NCBI RefSeq assembly: GCF_900187615.1
Contig: NZ_FYDO01000007.1
Coordinates: 1 to 64,000, forward strand
Length of the DNA stretch: 64,000 nucleotides
Origin: Pseudomonas sp. Irchel s3f7
GTDB lineage: Bacteria; Pseudomonadota; Gammaproteobacteria; Pseudomonadales; Pseudomonadaceae
Direction: 5' to 3'
Shown here: positions 25,109 to 33,587 of the stretch, piece after piece
How positions within the stretch are numbered: the stretch's first letter is position 1
How the letters are laid out: every line of letters begins with the position of its first letter
Translations under genes and position numbers: made by a program
Notes under the pieces: model-generated
Seen by the model: only the letters and a program-made list of their open reading frames with translations
What the model was told of the DNA's origin: nothing
Database searches by the model: none

Positions 25109-27370
25109 ATGAGCGATTCCCTGCATTCCCACAAACCCGGGGCTGAGCACGAACACAGCCACACCCTCAAACCTGTGCAAAAGCACGGTCATACCGGACA
25201 TGGCGACGCCTGCTGTTCCTCCAGTGCGGCGGCACCTGTGTCAGTCACGCTGAGCGAAGCGCCGACTGCCGGATCCCGTCTGAGCAATTTCCGCATCGAA
25301 GCAATGGACTGCCCGACCGAACAGACGCTGATTCAGAACAAGCTAAGCAAACTGACTGGTGTGCACCAGCTGGAGTTCAATCTGATTAATCGCGTGCTGG
25401 GCGTGACCCACGACTTGCCCGGCACCGAGCCGATTGTCGAGGCGATCAAGTCCCTCGGCATGCACGCCGAACCCCTCGAACAAGGCGTTGAAACGCCCGC
25501 ACCGGCACCGGTTAAAAAGCCTTGGTGGCCATTGGCGCTGTCCGGTGTCGGGGCACTGCTGGCGGAAGTTCTGCACTTTACGGGTGCCGTGCCGAACTGG
25601 GTGGTGGCGATTGTAGCGCTGGTATCGATTTTGAGTGGTGGCCTCGGCACCTATAAAAAGGGCTGGATCGCGCTCAAGAACCGCAATTTGAACATTAATG
25701 CACTGATGAGCATCGCCGTCACGGGTGCCATTTTCATCGGCCAATGGCCGGAAGCGGCGATGGTGATGTTCCTGTTCACCGTCGCCGAGTTGATCGAAGC
25801 CAAGTCGCTGGACCGTGCACGCAACGCCATCAGTGGCTTGATGCAGATGACGCCCGAACAGGCGACCGTGTTGCAGGCCGATGGCAGCTGGGTCGAGCAG
25901 GACGTCAAAACCATCGCGCTCGGCGCCCGGGTGCGGGTACGCCCCGGCGAGCGCATTGGTCTGGACGGGGAAGTGCTGTCCGGCAATTCGACCATTGATC
26001 AGGCGCCGATAACCGGTGAAAGCCTGCCGGTGGAAAAAACCGTCGGTGACAAAGTGTTTGCCGGCACCATCAATCAGGCGGGTTCGCTTGAATTCGCGGT
26101 GACTGCCGCCGCCGACAATTCGACGCTGGCACGCATCATCCACGCCGTGGAACAGGCCCAGGGCGCGCGGGCGCCGACACAACGTTTCGTCGACAGCTTC
26201 TCGAAAATCTACACACCGGTAGTGTTTGTCCTGGCCTTGGCGGTGGCGATCATTCCTCCGTTGTTCATGGGCGCGCTGTGGTTCGACTGGATCTACCGGG
26301 CGCTGGTGTTGCTGGTGGTGGCCTGCCCATGTGCACTGGTGATTTCCACGCCAGTGACCATCGTCAGCGGCCTGGCAGCAGCGGCACGCAAAGGTATTCT
26401 GGTGAAGGGCGGCGTCTATCTGGAGGGCGGTTACAAGCTCGATTACCTGGCCCTGGACAAGACCGGCACGATCACCCACGGCAAACCGGTGCAGACCGAT
26501 TACCTGTCACTGGCCCCAAACGCTGACCAAATGGCCCCGGCCATTGCGGCGGCGCTGGCCGGGCGTTCGGATCACCCGGTATCGCTGGCCATCGCCAATG
26601 CGGCTGTGGATAAACAGTTTGCGGCGCTGGTTGTGGATAACTTCGAAGCGCTGGGTGGCCGTGGTGTGCGCGGCGAGATCAATGGTCAGCTCTATCACTT
26701 GGGTAACCATCGACTGGTCGAGGAACTGGGCCTGTGTTCGCCTGCCCTGGAAGAAACGCTGTTCGCCCTGGAAAAGCAGGGCAAGTCGGTGGTCTTGCTG
26801 CTCGATCAGTCTGGTCCGTTGGCGCTGTTTGCCGTGGCCGACACGGTCAAGGAGTCCAGCCGCGAAGCGATCCAGCAGTTACATGATCTGGGCATCAAGA
26901 CCCTGATGCTCACTGGCGATAACGTCCACACCGCCCAGGCGATTGCCGCGCAAGTGGGCATCGATGAAGCCCGGGGTGATTTGCTGCCGAGCGACAAGTT
27001 GCAGGCCATCGAATCCCTTTATGCACAGGGTCACCACGTCGGAATGGTCGGGGACGGCATTAACGACGCCCCGGCACTGGCGCGATCCGAGATCGGTTTT
27101 GCGATGGCGGCAGCGGGCACCGATACCGCGATTGAAACCGCCGATGTCGCCCTGATGGACGACGATTTGCGCAAGATTCCATCGTTCATCCGCTTGTCCC
27201 GGCAAACATCAAGCATCCTGAAACAGAACATTGCGCTGGCATTGGTCATCAAAGCGATCTTTCTTGGGGTAACCTTCGCCGGGCTCGCTACCATGTGGAT
27301 GGCGGTGTTTGCCGATATGGGCGTGAGCCTGTTGGTGGTGTTCAACGGTTTGCGCCTGTTGCGTAAATAA
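25109..27370 (+). CDS. cadA: Cd2+/Zn2+/Pb2+-exporting P1B-type ATPase
   Basis: A 753-residue metal pump of the inner membrane. The N terminus is His-rich (HSHKPGAEHEHSH ... HGHTGHGDACC), then a heavy-metal domain with the MDCPTE motif near residue 60. Membrane and catalytic motifs are complete: the TGES phosphatase loop (APITGESLPVE), the CPC metal site (VACPCALVIS), DKTGTITHGK with the phosphorylated Asp, SDHPVSLA and GDGINDAPAL. CPC with the MDCPTE leader fits Cd/Zn/Pb selectivity. It is driven by the CadR-dependent promoter upstream. A 16-codon out-of-frame ATG at 25096 overlaps the start and is ignored. Confidence 0.96.
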   Translation: MSDSLHSHKPGAEHEHSHTLKPVQKHGHTGHGDACCSSSAAAPVSVTLSEAPTAGSRLSNFRIEAMDCPTEQTLIQNKLSKLTGVHQLEFNLINRVLGVTHDLPGTEPIVEAIKSLGMHAEPLEQGVETPAPAPVKKPWWPLALSGVGALLAEVLHFTGAVPNWVVAIVALVSILSGGLGTYKKGWIALKNRNLNINALMSIAVTGAIFIGQWPEAAMVMFLFTVAELIEAKSLDRARNAISGLMQMTPEQATVLQADGSWVEQDVKTIALGARVRVRPGERIGLDGEVLSGNSTIDQAPITGESLPVEKTVGDKVFAGTINQAGSLEFAVTAAADNSTLARIIHAVEQAQGARAPTQRFVDSFSKIYTPVVFVLALAVAIIPPLFMGALWFDWIYRALVLLVVACPCALVISTPVTIVSGLAAAARKGILVKGGVYLEGGYKLDYLALDKTGTITHGKPVQTDYLSLAPNADQMAPAIAAALAGRSDHPVSLAIANAAVDKQFAALVVDNFEALGGRGVRGEINGQLYHLGNHRLVEELGLCSPALEETLFALEKQGKSVVLLLDQSGPLALFAVADTVKESSREAIQQLHDLGIKTLMLTGDNVHTAQAIAAQVGIDEARGDLLPSDKLQAIESLYAQGHHVGMVGDGINDAPALARSEIGFAMAAAGTDTAIETADVALMDDDLRKIPSFIRLSRQTSSILKQNIALALVIKAIFLGVTFAGLATMWMAVFADMGVSLLVVFNGLRLLRK

Positions 27371-27386
27371 CGGATGAGGGACGGTT

Positions 27387-28250
27387 GTGCTGAGTGCCGA
27401 GCTGAAGGCGTTTTACATGGTTGCCCGCCTGGGCAGCATTACCCAGGCTGCAAAAAAGCTCGGCCTGAGCCAACCGACCGTGACGACGCAGATTCGCAAC
27501 CTGGAAAGTCAGTATTCGGTCGAACTGTTTTATCGCGGCGGCCGTCGTCTCAGTGTCAGCGAGGAAGGCGCGCGGCTGCTGCCGATGGTCAAGGTGTTGA
27601 TACAGCAGGAGGCCGACATCGAGTTTTTCCTGCGCAACTGCGGCCAGGTGCAAGGCACGTTGCGCATCGCCGCCACGGCGCCGTATTACATCCTCGACCT
27701 GGTGAAAACCTTTCGCGAGCGCTTGCCGCAGGTGGAGGTGTCGGTGGAAATCGGCAACTCCCAACAAGTGCTCGAAGCGCTGGAGGATTACCGGGTGGAT
27801 GTCGCCGCCTCTTCGCAGTTGCTGGAGGATGCGCGGTTGATTCGCCGGGTACTCGGCAGCGATCCGCTGGTATTGGCCGTGCATCGCAATCACCCGCTGG
27901 CGGTTCACGAACACGTTCCGCTCAGTGCGCTGGCGGGGCATACCTTGTTGATGCGTGAAACGGGCTCGACTACCCGTCGTTTGACCGAAGAGTTGCTGGC
28001 CAGCGCGGGAGTGACGTTCGGCCCGTTGCTGGAGATTGGCAGCCGCGAATCGATTCGCGAAGCGGTGCTGCGCAACATTGGCATCAGCATCATTGCCCGG
28101 CAGGAAGTGCCCCATGATCCGCACTTGCGGGTGCTGACCATCGAGCATGCGCCGCAAATCCCCGAATACCTGTACTGCCTCAAGGAGCGCAAAAACGCGC
28201 GGCTGCCGGCGGCGTTTCTGGGGTTGGCACAGGAAATGGCCCCGGCCTGA
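27387..28250 (+). CDS. LysR-family regulator, aminoethylphosphonate-catabolism type
   Basis: A 287-residue LysR protein from GTG 27387, with GAGGGA about seven bases upstream. The N-terminal helix-turn-helix reads AFYMVARLGSITQAAKKLGL then SQPTVTTQIRNLE; a LysR substrate-binding domain follows (GTLRIAATAPYYILDLVKTF). The gene stands just before the phosphonate transport operon and in the same direction, and the protein resembles the LysR group known to accompany aminoethylphosphonate genes, so it is the likely activator of that operon. The ligand is inferred. It begins 17 bp after cadA; co-transcription with cadA is possible. Confidence 0.85.
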   Translation: MLSAELKAFYMVARLGSITQAAKKLGLSQPTVTTQIRNLESQYSVELFYRGGRRLSVSEEGARLLPMVKVLIQQEADIEFFLRNCGQVQGTLRIAATAPYYILDLVKTFRERLPQVEVSVEIGNSQQVLEALEDYRVDVAASSQLLEDARLIRRVLGSDPLVLAVHRNHPLAVHEHVPLSALAGHTLLMRETGSTTRRLTEELLASAGVTFGPLLEIGSRESIREAVLRNIGISIIARQEVPHDPHLRVLTIEHAPQIPEYLYCLKERKNARLPAAFLGLAQEMAPA

Positions 28251-28274
28251 GATCTTCGGCCGCTGTTCAGGTCT

Positions 28275-28341
28275 CTTCGCTGGCAAGCCAGCTCCTACAG
28301 GGGAATGCGAAACCTTGTAGGAGCTGGCTTGCCAGCGAAGG
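28275..28341. repeat. REP doublet
   Basis: CTTCGCTGGCAAGCCAGCTC (28275) and TGTAGGAGCTGGCTTGCCAG (from 28316) face each other after the LysR gene. Confidence 0.85.
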
Positions 28342-28393
28342 CGTCAGTCATGACAGCACAGCAACTGAACCAAAATCCTCGAATACCACTATC

Positions 28394-28472
28394 GGCAGTT
28401 TTTGCCTTACTGCCATATGACGGACTCATTACAACTCTAGGATGGCCCCCATCTGCTAGATGAGGTCCGTCC
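28394..28472 (+). promoter_or_regulatory. candidate regulatory region of the phosphonate operon
   Basis: Two inverted repeats precede the transporter gene: GGCAG (28394-28398) with CTGCC (28410-28414), and GACGGACTCAT (28419-28429) with ATGAGGTCCGTC (28460-28471, one extra base). The second arm covers the ribosome site GAGG (28463-28466). They may be a LysR operator and an mRNA fold that hides the ribosome site; neither use is proven. Confidence 0.45.
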
Positions 28473-29549
28473 ATGAACAGCTCGATCGCAACAGCCCTGA
28501 CCAACCCCGGCGCACCGATGAAAGTGCGCGGCGTACAGAAGCGCTTTGGCGCTTTCACGGCACTGGATAACGTTTCCCTTGATGTCGCGGCTGGCGAATT
28601 GGTATGTCTGCTGGGCCCGTCGGGTTGCGGCAAGACCACCTTGCTGCGCTGCATTGCCGGTCTGGAAAAACAGGACAGCGGCGAGTTGTACCTCGGTGAC
28701 CGCGATGTTTCCCACCTCGCGCCCCAGGCCCGGGACTACGGCATTCTGTTTCAGTCCTACGCGCTGTTCCCCAATCTGACGGTCGAAGCGAACATCGCTT
28801 ACGGCCTCGCCGGCAGCAGCCGCGACGAAGTGCGTCGTCGTGTCGGTCAGATGCTGGAACTGGTCGGCCTCAGCGGCAGTGAGAAAAAGTACCCTGGCCA
28901 ATTGTCCGGCGGTCAGCAGCAACGGGTTGCGCTGGCTCGCGCCCTGGCGCCGTCACCGTCGCTGTTGCTGTTGGACGAACCGATGTCGGCCCTCGATGCC
29001 CGCGTGCGCGAGCATCTGTGCACCGAGCTGCGCCAGCTACAGCGCAACCTCGGCGTCACTACCCTGATGGTCACTCACAACCAGGACGAAGCCATGCTGA
29101 TGGCCGACCGCATCGCCGTGATGAACAACGGCAAGGTCGAGCAGTACGCCACACCTCAGGAAATCTACAACCGCCCGGCCACGCCGTTCGTGGCGGAGTT
29201 CGTCGGCCAGGGTAATTGGCTGCCTTTCCAGCGCAGCAGCGACAGCCACGCCCAGGTCGGCGGGATGAACATGCGCCTGGCCGATGGTAGCGCCAAGACC
29301 GCGTCGGGTCGGTTGTTCTGCCGTCCGGAAACGATCAACGTCAACCCGTTGGTTCACGAAGAAAACCTGTTCCCGGCCAAAGTTCGCGAGATCACCTTCC
29401 TCGGCAACCGCTGCCGCATGAGCTTTGAACTCGATCATTTGCCGGGCCACGCCTTGCTGGCTGAACTGGCGCCGGAAGCCATGCCGCGCCTGGGCGCCCA
29501 GCAGATCATGGTCGCCTTGCCTCCGCGCAGCCTGCAGGTGTTTGCCTGA
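28473..29549 (+). CDS. 2-aminoethylphosphonate-type ABC transporter, ATP-binding protein
   Basis: A 358-residue ABC ATPase of the PotA/FbpC type. Walker A is GPSGCGKTT, the Q-loop region FQSYALFPNLTV, the signature LSGGQQQR and Walker B LLLLDEPMSALD; a C-terminal TOBE-like regulatory domain follows (about 280-355). It powers the permease encoded by the next gene, whose ATG overlaps this stop by one base (TGATG). Gene order ATPase, double-domain permease, binding protein, with phosphonate enzymes behind, matches the PhnT2-U2-S2 / AepXVW systems for 2-aminoethylphosphonate. Polyamine or iron transport is less likely from context. Confidence 0.88.
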   Translation: MNSSIATALTNPGAPMKVRGVQKRFGAFTALDNVSLDVAAGELVCLLGPSGCGKTTLLRCIAGLEKQDSGELYLGDRDVSHLAPQARDYGILFQSYALFPNLTVEANIAYGLAGSSRDEVRRRVGQMLELVGLSGSEKKYPGQLSGGQQQRVALARALAPSPSLLLLDEPMSALDARVREHLCTELRQLQRNLGVTTLMVTHNQDEAMLMADRIAVMNNGKVEQYATPQEIYNRPATPFVAEFVGQGNWLPFQRSSDSHAQVGGMNMRLADGSAKTASGRLFCRPETINVNPLVHEENLFPAKVREITFLGNRCRMSFELDHLPGHALLAELAPEAMPRLGAQQIMVALPPRSLQVFA

Positions 29550-31273
29550 TGAGCGCGAACATTGCGCTGCCGATACCGCACAAGCAGGTTCGGCAGATCT
29601 CCCGAGCCGAGATCGGCGACCGCGTATTCGTGGTCGGCGGCAAAGTCCTTCTGCTCGTGTTGCTTGGCGTCGCCGTGTTGATGCCGTTGCTGGCGATCTT
29701 CTGGAGGGGTTTCAGTGCCGACGCCGGGCAGGGCGGTGGTTGGGTTGCAGCCAAAGAACTGGTCACCAGTGAAAACTTCCACTGGCTGCTCGGTAACAGC
29801 CTGAAGGTTTCCCTCAGCGTCGCGGCCATCGTCGTACCGTTGGCCTACCTGTTTGCCTACGCCCTGCAACGCACGTTGATTCCGGCCAAGGGCATCTGGC
29901 GTGGCATCTCGCTGCTGCCTTTGATGGCGCCGTCGATGCTGCCGGGGATTGCCCTGGTTTATCTGTTCGGCAACCAGGGCATGTTGCGTGGCCTGCTTTC
30001 AGACAACATTTACGGCTTCTGGGGCATTGTGCTCGGCGAAGTCATCTACACCTTCCCACACGCGTTGATGATTCTGCTGTCGGCCCTGTCCCTGGCCGAT
30101 GCGCGACTATTCGACGCCGCGTCCAGCATGGGTGCGAGTCCTGCAAAAGCCTTCCGCAGCATCACCTGGCCGGCGACACGCCAGGCCGTATTCGCTGCGT
30201 TCTGTCTGGTGTTCACCCTGACCATCACCGATTTCGGCGTGCCCGTGGTCGTCGGCGGCGACTATCAAGTGCTGGCGCTGGAAGCTTACAAAGCAGTGGT
30301 CGGCCAGCAGCAGTTCGGTCGCGGCGCATTGATCGGCATGGTCTTGTTGCTGCCGGCGCTGTTCAGCTTCGGCGTCGATGCGTGGTTGCGTCGGCGTCAC
30401 GGCGACGCCATGAGCGGCCGGGCGCAGGTCTTCAAACCCGCGCCATCGAAACTGCGCGACGGCTGCTATCTGGCAATTGTCCTGCTGATCTGCGCGGCGT
30501 TGCTGCTGGTGTTCGGCATGGCGGTGTTCTCGTCGCTGGTGAAGTTCTGGCCGTACAACCTGTCGCTGTCGCTCAGTCATTACCAGTTCAACGAAACCGC
30601 CGGCGGTGGCTGGCTGGCCTACGGCAACAGTTTGAAGATGGCCTTGGGCACTGCGTTGATTGGCAGCGTGCTGATCTTTACCGGCGCGTACCTGATGGAG
30701 AAAACCAAGGGTCAGCAGGGTTTGAATCTGGCCCTGCGCATGCTCAGCTTCGTACCGATGGCGGTGCCGGGTCTGGTGCTGGGCTTGGGTTACGTCTTCT
30801 TCTTCAACCTCACCGGCAACCCGTTGCATGTGTTGTACGGGACCATGACCCTGCTGATCGTCTGCACCATTGCTCACTATTTGACCACTGCGCAAATGAC
30901 CGCGACCACCGCGCTGCGCCAACTCGACGCCGAGTTCGAGGCCGCCGCGCTGTCGCTCAAGGCGCCGCTGTACCGCCATTACCTGCGCGTCACTGTGCCG
31001 ATCTGCCTGCCGGCGCTGCTGGATATCGTGCGCTACCTGTTCGTCTCGGCCATGACCACCGTGTCGGCGGCAATCTTCCTCTACAGCCCCGACACCATCC
31101 TCGCGGCGGTGGCGGTGCTGAACATGGACGACGCCGGCAACGTCGGCGGCGCGGCAGCGATGTCGACCCTGATCCTGATTACCTCGGCGGGCGTGTCCCT
31201 GCTGCTGGCCTGGGCCTCGCGCGGCTTGCTGCGCCGCTCCCAGGCCTGGCGGCAGACCGTGCCCGGTCATTGA
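29549..31273 (+). CDS. 2-aminoethylphosphonate-type ABC transporter, fused permease
   Basis: A 574-residue inner-membrane protein with about twelve helices made of two BPD_transp_1 domains, as in the FbpB/PhnU2 group. Two coupling loops of the EAA type can be seen: FDAASSMGASPAKAFRSITW in the first half and EAAALSLKAPLYRHYLRVTV in the second. It forms the channel for the ATPase before it, to whose stop codon its start is fused. The binding-protein gene begins 39 bp downstream. Confidence 0.88.
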   Translation: MSANIALPIPHKQVRQISRAEIGDRVFVVGGKVLLLVLLGVAVLMPLLAIFWRGFSADAGQGGGWVAAKELVTSENFHWLLGNSLKVSLSVAAIVVPLAYLFAYALQRTLIPAKGIWRGISLLPLMAPSMLPGIALVYLFGNQGMLRGLLSDNIYGFWGIVLGEVIYTFPHALMILLSALSLADARLFDAASSMGASPAKAFRSITWPATRQAVFAAFCLVFTLTITDFGVPVVVGGDYQVLALEAYKAVVGQQQFGRGALIGMVLLLPALFSFGVDAWLRRRHGDAMSGRAQVFKPAPSKLRDGCYLAIVLLICAALLLVFGMAVFSSLVKFWPYNLSLSLSHYQFNETAGGGWLAYGNSLKMALGTALIGSVLIFTGAYLMEKTKGQQGLNLALRMLSFVPMAVPGLVLGLGYVFFFNLTGNPLHVLYGTMTLLIVCTIAHYLTTAQMTATTALRQLDAEFEAAALSLKAPLYRHYLRVTVPICLPALLDIVRYLFVSAMTTVSAAIFLYSPDTILAAVAVLNMDDAGNVGGAAAMSTLILITSAGVSLLLAWASRGLLRRSQAWRQTVPGH

Positions 31274-31312
31274 ATCTGTACAACCCCTCAACTCAAAAAA
31301 CAGGAAAAGATT

Positions 31313-32341
31313 ATGTTCAAGCCTATGGCCGCCCTGGCCGCTGCTGTCCTCACCGCTTTCAGCCTGAACGCCTTTGCGGCGAAAACCGAGTTGACGGTGT
31401 ACACCGCCCTCGAAGCCGAACAACTGAAGACCTATAAAGAAGCGTTCGAGAAGGCCAACCCGGACGTCGAAATCAAATGGGTACGTGATTCCACCGGCAT
31501 CATCACCGCCAAGCTGCTGGCCGAAAAAGCCCGTCCGCAGGCCGATGCTGTGTGGGGCCTGGCCGCTTCCAGCCTGGCGATTCTCGATCAGCAAGGCATG
31601 TTGCAAAGCTACGCGCCAAAGGATCTGGGCAAGATCGGCGCGAACTACCGCGACGCCGCCAACCCGCCAGCCTGGGTCGGTATGGACGTCTGGGCCGCGA
31701 CCATTTGCTTCAATACCGTCGAAGCCGAGAAGCAGGGCCTGACCAAACCCGTGAGCTGGCAGGACCTGACCAAGCCTGAGTACAAGGGCAAGATCGTCAT
31801 GCCCAACCCGGCCTCGTCCGGCACCGGTTTCCTCGACGTCAGCGCCTGGCTGCAAACCTTTGGCGAGAAGCAGGGCTGGGCCTACATGGACGGTCTGCAC
31901 CAGAACATCGGCCAGTACGTTCACTCCGGTTCCAAGCCTTGCAAACTGGCGGCGGCGGGTGAATTCCCGATCGGTATTTCTTTCGAATACCCGGCCGTTC
32001 AATTGAAACGCCAGGGCGCGCCGCTGGACATCATCCTGCCGAAGGAAGGCCTGGGTTGGGAGATCGAAGCGACTGCGGTGATCAAGGGCACTGCTCACGA
32101 AGAAGCCGCCAAGAAACTGGCTGACTTCTCTGCCAGCCCCGAGGCGATGGAACTCTACAAAGAAAACTTCGCCGTGCTCGCGCAGCCTGGCATCGCCAAG
32201 CCGCAGACCGAACTGCCGGCCGACTACGAGCAGCGCCTGATCAAGAACGACTTCGCCTGGGCGTCGAAGAACCGCGACGCGATCCTGACCGAATGGCGCA
32301 AGCGCTATGACGGCAAGTCCGAGAAAGTGGCGGCCAAGTAA
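31313..32341 (+). CDS. 2-aminoethylphosphonate-type periplasmic binding protein (PhnS2/AepX-like)
   Basis: A 342-residue extracellular solute-binding protein of the SBP_bac_1/FbpA fold. A signal peptide ends at NAFAA (about residue 22); the mature part starts KTELTVYTALEAEQ. Family segments include WVRDSTGIITAKLLAEK, GMDVWAATICFNT and PNPASSGTGFLDV, where Ser/Thr groups would hold the phosphonate. It should deliver the ligand to the permease and ATPase encoded upstream. The assignment to aminoethylphosphonate rests on family resemblance and on the linked oxidoreductase and HD oxygenase genes. Confidence 0.87.
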   Translation: MFKPMAALAAAVLTAFSLNAFAAKTELTVYTALEAEQLKTYKEAFEKANPDVEIKWVRDSTGIITAKLLAEKARPQADAVWGLAASSLAILDQQGMLQSYAPKDLGKIGANYRDAANPPAWVGMDVWAATICFNTVEAEKQGLTKPVSWQDLTKPEYKGKIVMPNPASSGTGFLDVSAWLQTFGEKQGWAYMDGLHQNIGQYVHSGSKPCKLAAAGEFPIGISFEYPAVQLKRQGAPLDIILPKEGLGWEIEATAVIKGTAHEEAAKKLADFSASPEAMELYKENFAVLAQPGIAKPQTELPADYEQRLIKNDFAWASKNRDAILTEWRKRYDGKSEKVAAK

Positions 32342-32365
32342 GTACTTCATCGGCTGACAGGGCCT

Positions 32366-32425
32366 CATCGCTGGCAAGCCAGCTCCTACAGGGTTCGCGT
32401 CGCACTTGTAGGAACTGGCAGCGAT
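32366..32425. repeat. REP doublet with one degenerate arm, inside the phosphonate operon
   Basis: CATCGCTGGCAAGCCAGCTC (32366) is intact; its partner TGTAGGAACTGGCAGCGAT (32407-32425) has lost TTGCC from the core. It lies between the transporter genes and the two enzyme genes and may reduce or stabilise expression of one part relative to the other. Confidence 0.8.
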
Positions 32426-32453
32426 AGCGGCCTTGAATTCAGGACACCTCTAG

Positions 32454-33587
32454 ATGACACATCACAACGACATGCTGATCGTCGGCGCCGGCATCCTGGG
32501 TTTGTCCCATGCGTATGCCGCCGCCAAACGCGGTCTGAAGGTCAGGGTTTTTGAACGCAGCGAAACGCCCCTCGGCGCGACGGTGCGTAACTTCGGCCAG
32601 GCACTGGTCACCGGCCAACCGCCGGGCCCGATGCTGGAACTGGCCCGCGCCAGTCGCGGAATCTGGGGCGATTGGGCGCAACTCGCAGGCCTGCAACTCA
32701 AGCGCAACGGCTCGTACCTGTTCGCCCGCACCGAGGCCGAAGAGCACCTGTTGGAAGCCTTCTGCGAAGGCCGCGCCGTCGAACACGGTTACCGCGTCGA
32801 CCTGCTGCGCGGCGCTGCACTGCGCGATTTGTACGGTGGTCAGTTCCGCCATCATCGCGCTGCTTTGCATGGCATGGACGACCAACAGCTGTATTCGCGC
32901 GAAGCGATTCCGGCGCTGATCGACTTTCTGCGTCGCGACCTGGGCGTCGAGTTTCACTTCTCCACCCTGGTGCGCGACATCGAGCCGGGCCGTTTACATA
33001 GCACGGCTGGCAGCTTCAGTGCCGAGCAAATCATCGTCTGTTCCGGCCACGACTATCAGACCTTGCTGGCCGAGCAGATCGCCGAACTCGACCCGCAAAT
33101 CTGCCGCCTGCAAATGCTGCGAGCCCGCCCGCAGATCAATCTGAACCTGCAACACGCACTACTCACCGGTTTGAGCTGCGTGCATTACGGCGCCTTCGCG
33201 GATTTGCCGGAAGTCGCTGCGGTGCAGGCCGAAATTCTGCGCGCCGCGCCGCACCTGCACGAAAACGGCATCCACCTGCTGATCAGCCCGACACCCCATG
33301 GCGAGTTGATCATCGGCGATTCGCACCATTACGGCAGCGATCCGTCACCCTTCAATGCCGAGCAGGTCGACGACTGGATGATCGAGTTGGCCGAGCAGAC
33401 TCTGGGCTGCAAGGTGCAAGTGGTCGAACGCTGGCAGGGTGTCTATGGTTCACGGGGGCCGGGACCGTTTTCGTTCTTGCGTCCGGCAAAGGGTCTGAGC
33501 GTGGCATTGATGCACTCCGGTGTCGGCATGAGTGTCGGGCCGGCGATGGCCGAACGAAACGTCGCAGCTGTATTGGGGGAAATCTGA
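32454..33587 (+). CDS. FAD-dependent oxidoreductase of phosphonate clusters (TIGR03364/HpnW type)
   Basis: A 377-residue DAO-fold flavoenzyme. The dinucleotide motif is MLIVGAGILGLSHAYAAAKRG near residue 6; a late RGPGPFSFLRPAKGLSV ... SGVGMSVGPAMAERN holds the flavin and substrate side. Glycine/sarcosine oxidase relatives oxidise amino compounds, and members of this phosphonate-linked subgroup have been proposed or shown to act on 2-aminoethylphosphonate and its N-methyl form, giving phosphonoacetaldehyde. Its stop is fused to the start of the HD oxygenase gene (TGATG), so the two are made together. Which step it performs here is an open question. Confidence 0.85.
   Translation: MTHHNDMLIVGAGILGLSHAYAAAKRGLKVRVFERSETPLGATVRNFGQALVTGQPPGPMLELARASRGIWGDWAQLAGLQLKRNGSYLFARTEAEEHLLEAFCEGRAVEHGYRVDLLRGAALRDLYGGQFRHHRAALHGMDDQQLYSREAIPALIDFLRRDLGVEFHFSTLVRDIEPGRLHSTAGSFSAEQIIVCSGHDYQTLLAEQIAELDPQICRLQMLRARPQINLNLQHALLTGLSCVHYGAFADLPEVAAVQAEILRAAPHLHENGIHLLISPTPHGELIIGDSHHYGSDPSPFNAEQVDDWMIELAEQTLGCKVQVVERWQGVYGSRGPGPFSFLRPAKGLSVALMHSGVGMSVGPAMAERNVAAVLGEI

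Noticed and set aside
25096..25146. Short upstream ATG frame overlapping the cadA start
   Set aside because: Sixteen codons, out of frame, no separate ribosome site; probably chance.
28275..28341. REP doublet as a CRISPR-like array
   Set aside because: Only two inverted copies with no regular spacers; REPs are dispersed and palindromic. No CRISPR array or cas gene was found in the window.
30107..32377. Minus-strand open frame of more than 700 codons opposite the phosphonate permease and binding protein
   Set aside because: High-GC shadow frame rich in His, Arg and Gln with no domain. The plus-strand genes have clear motifs.
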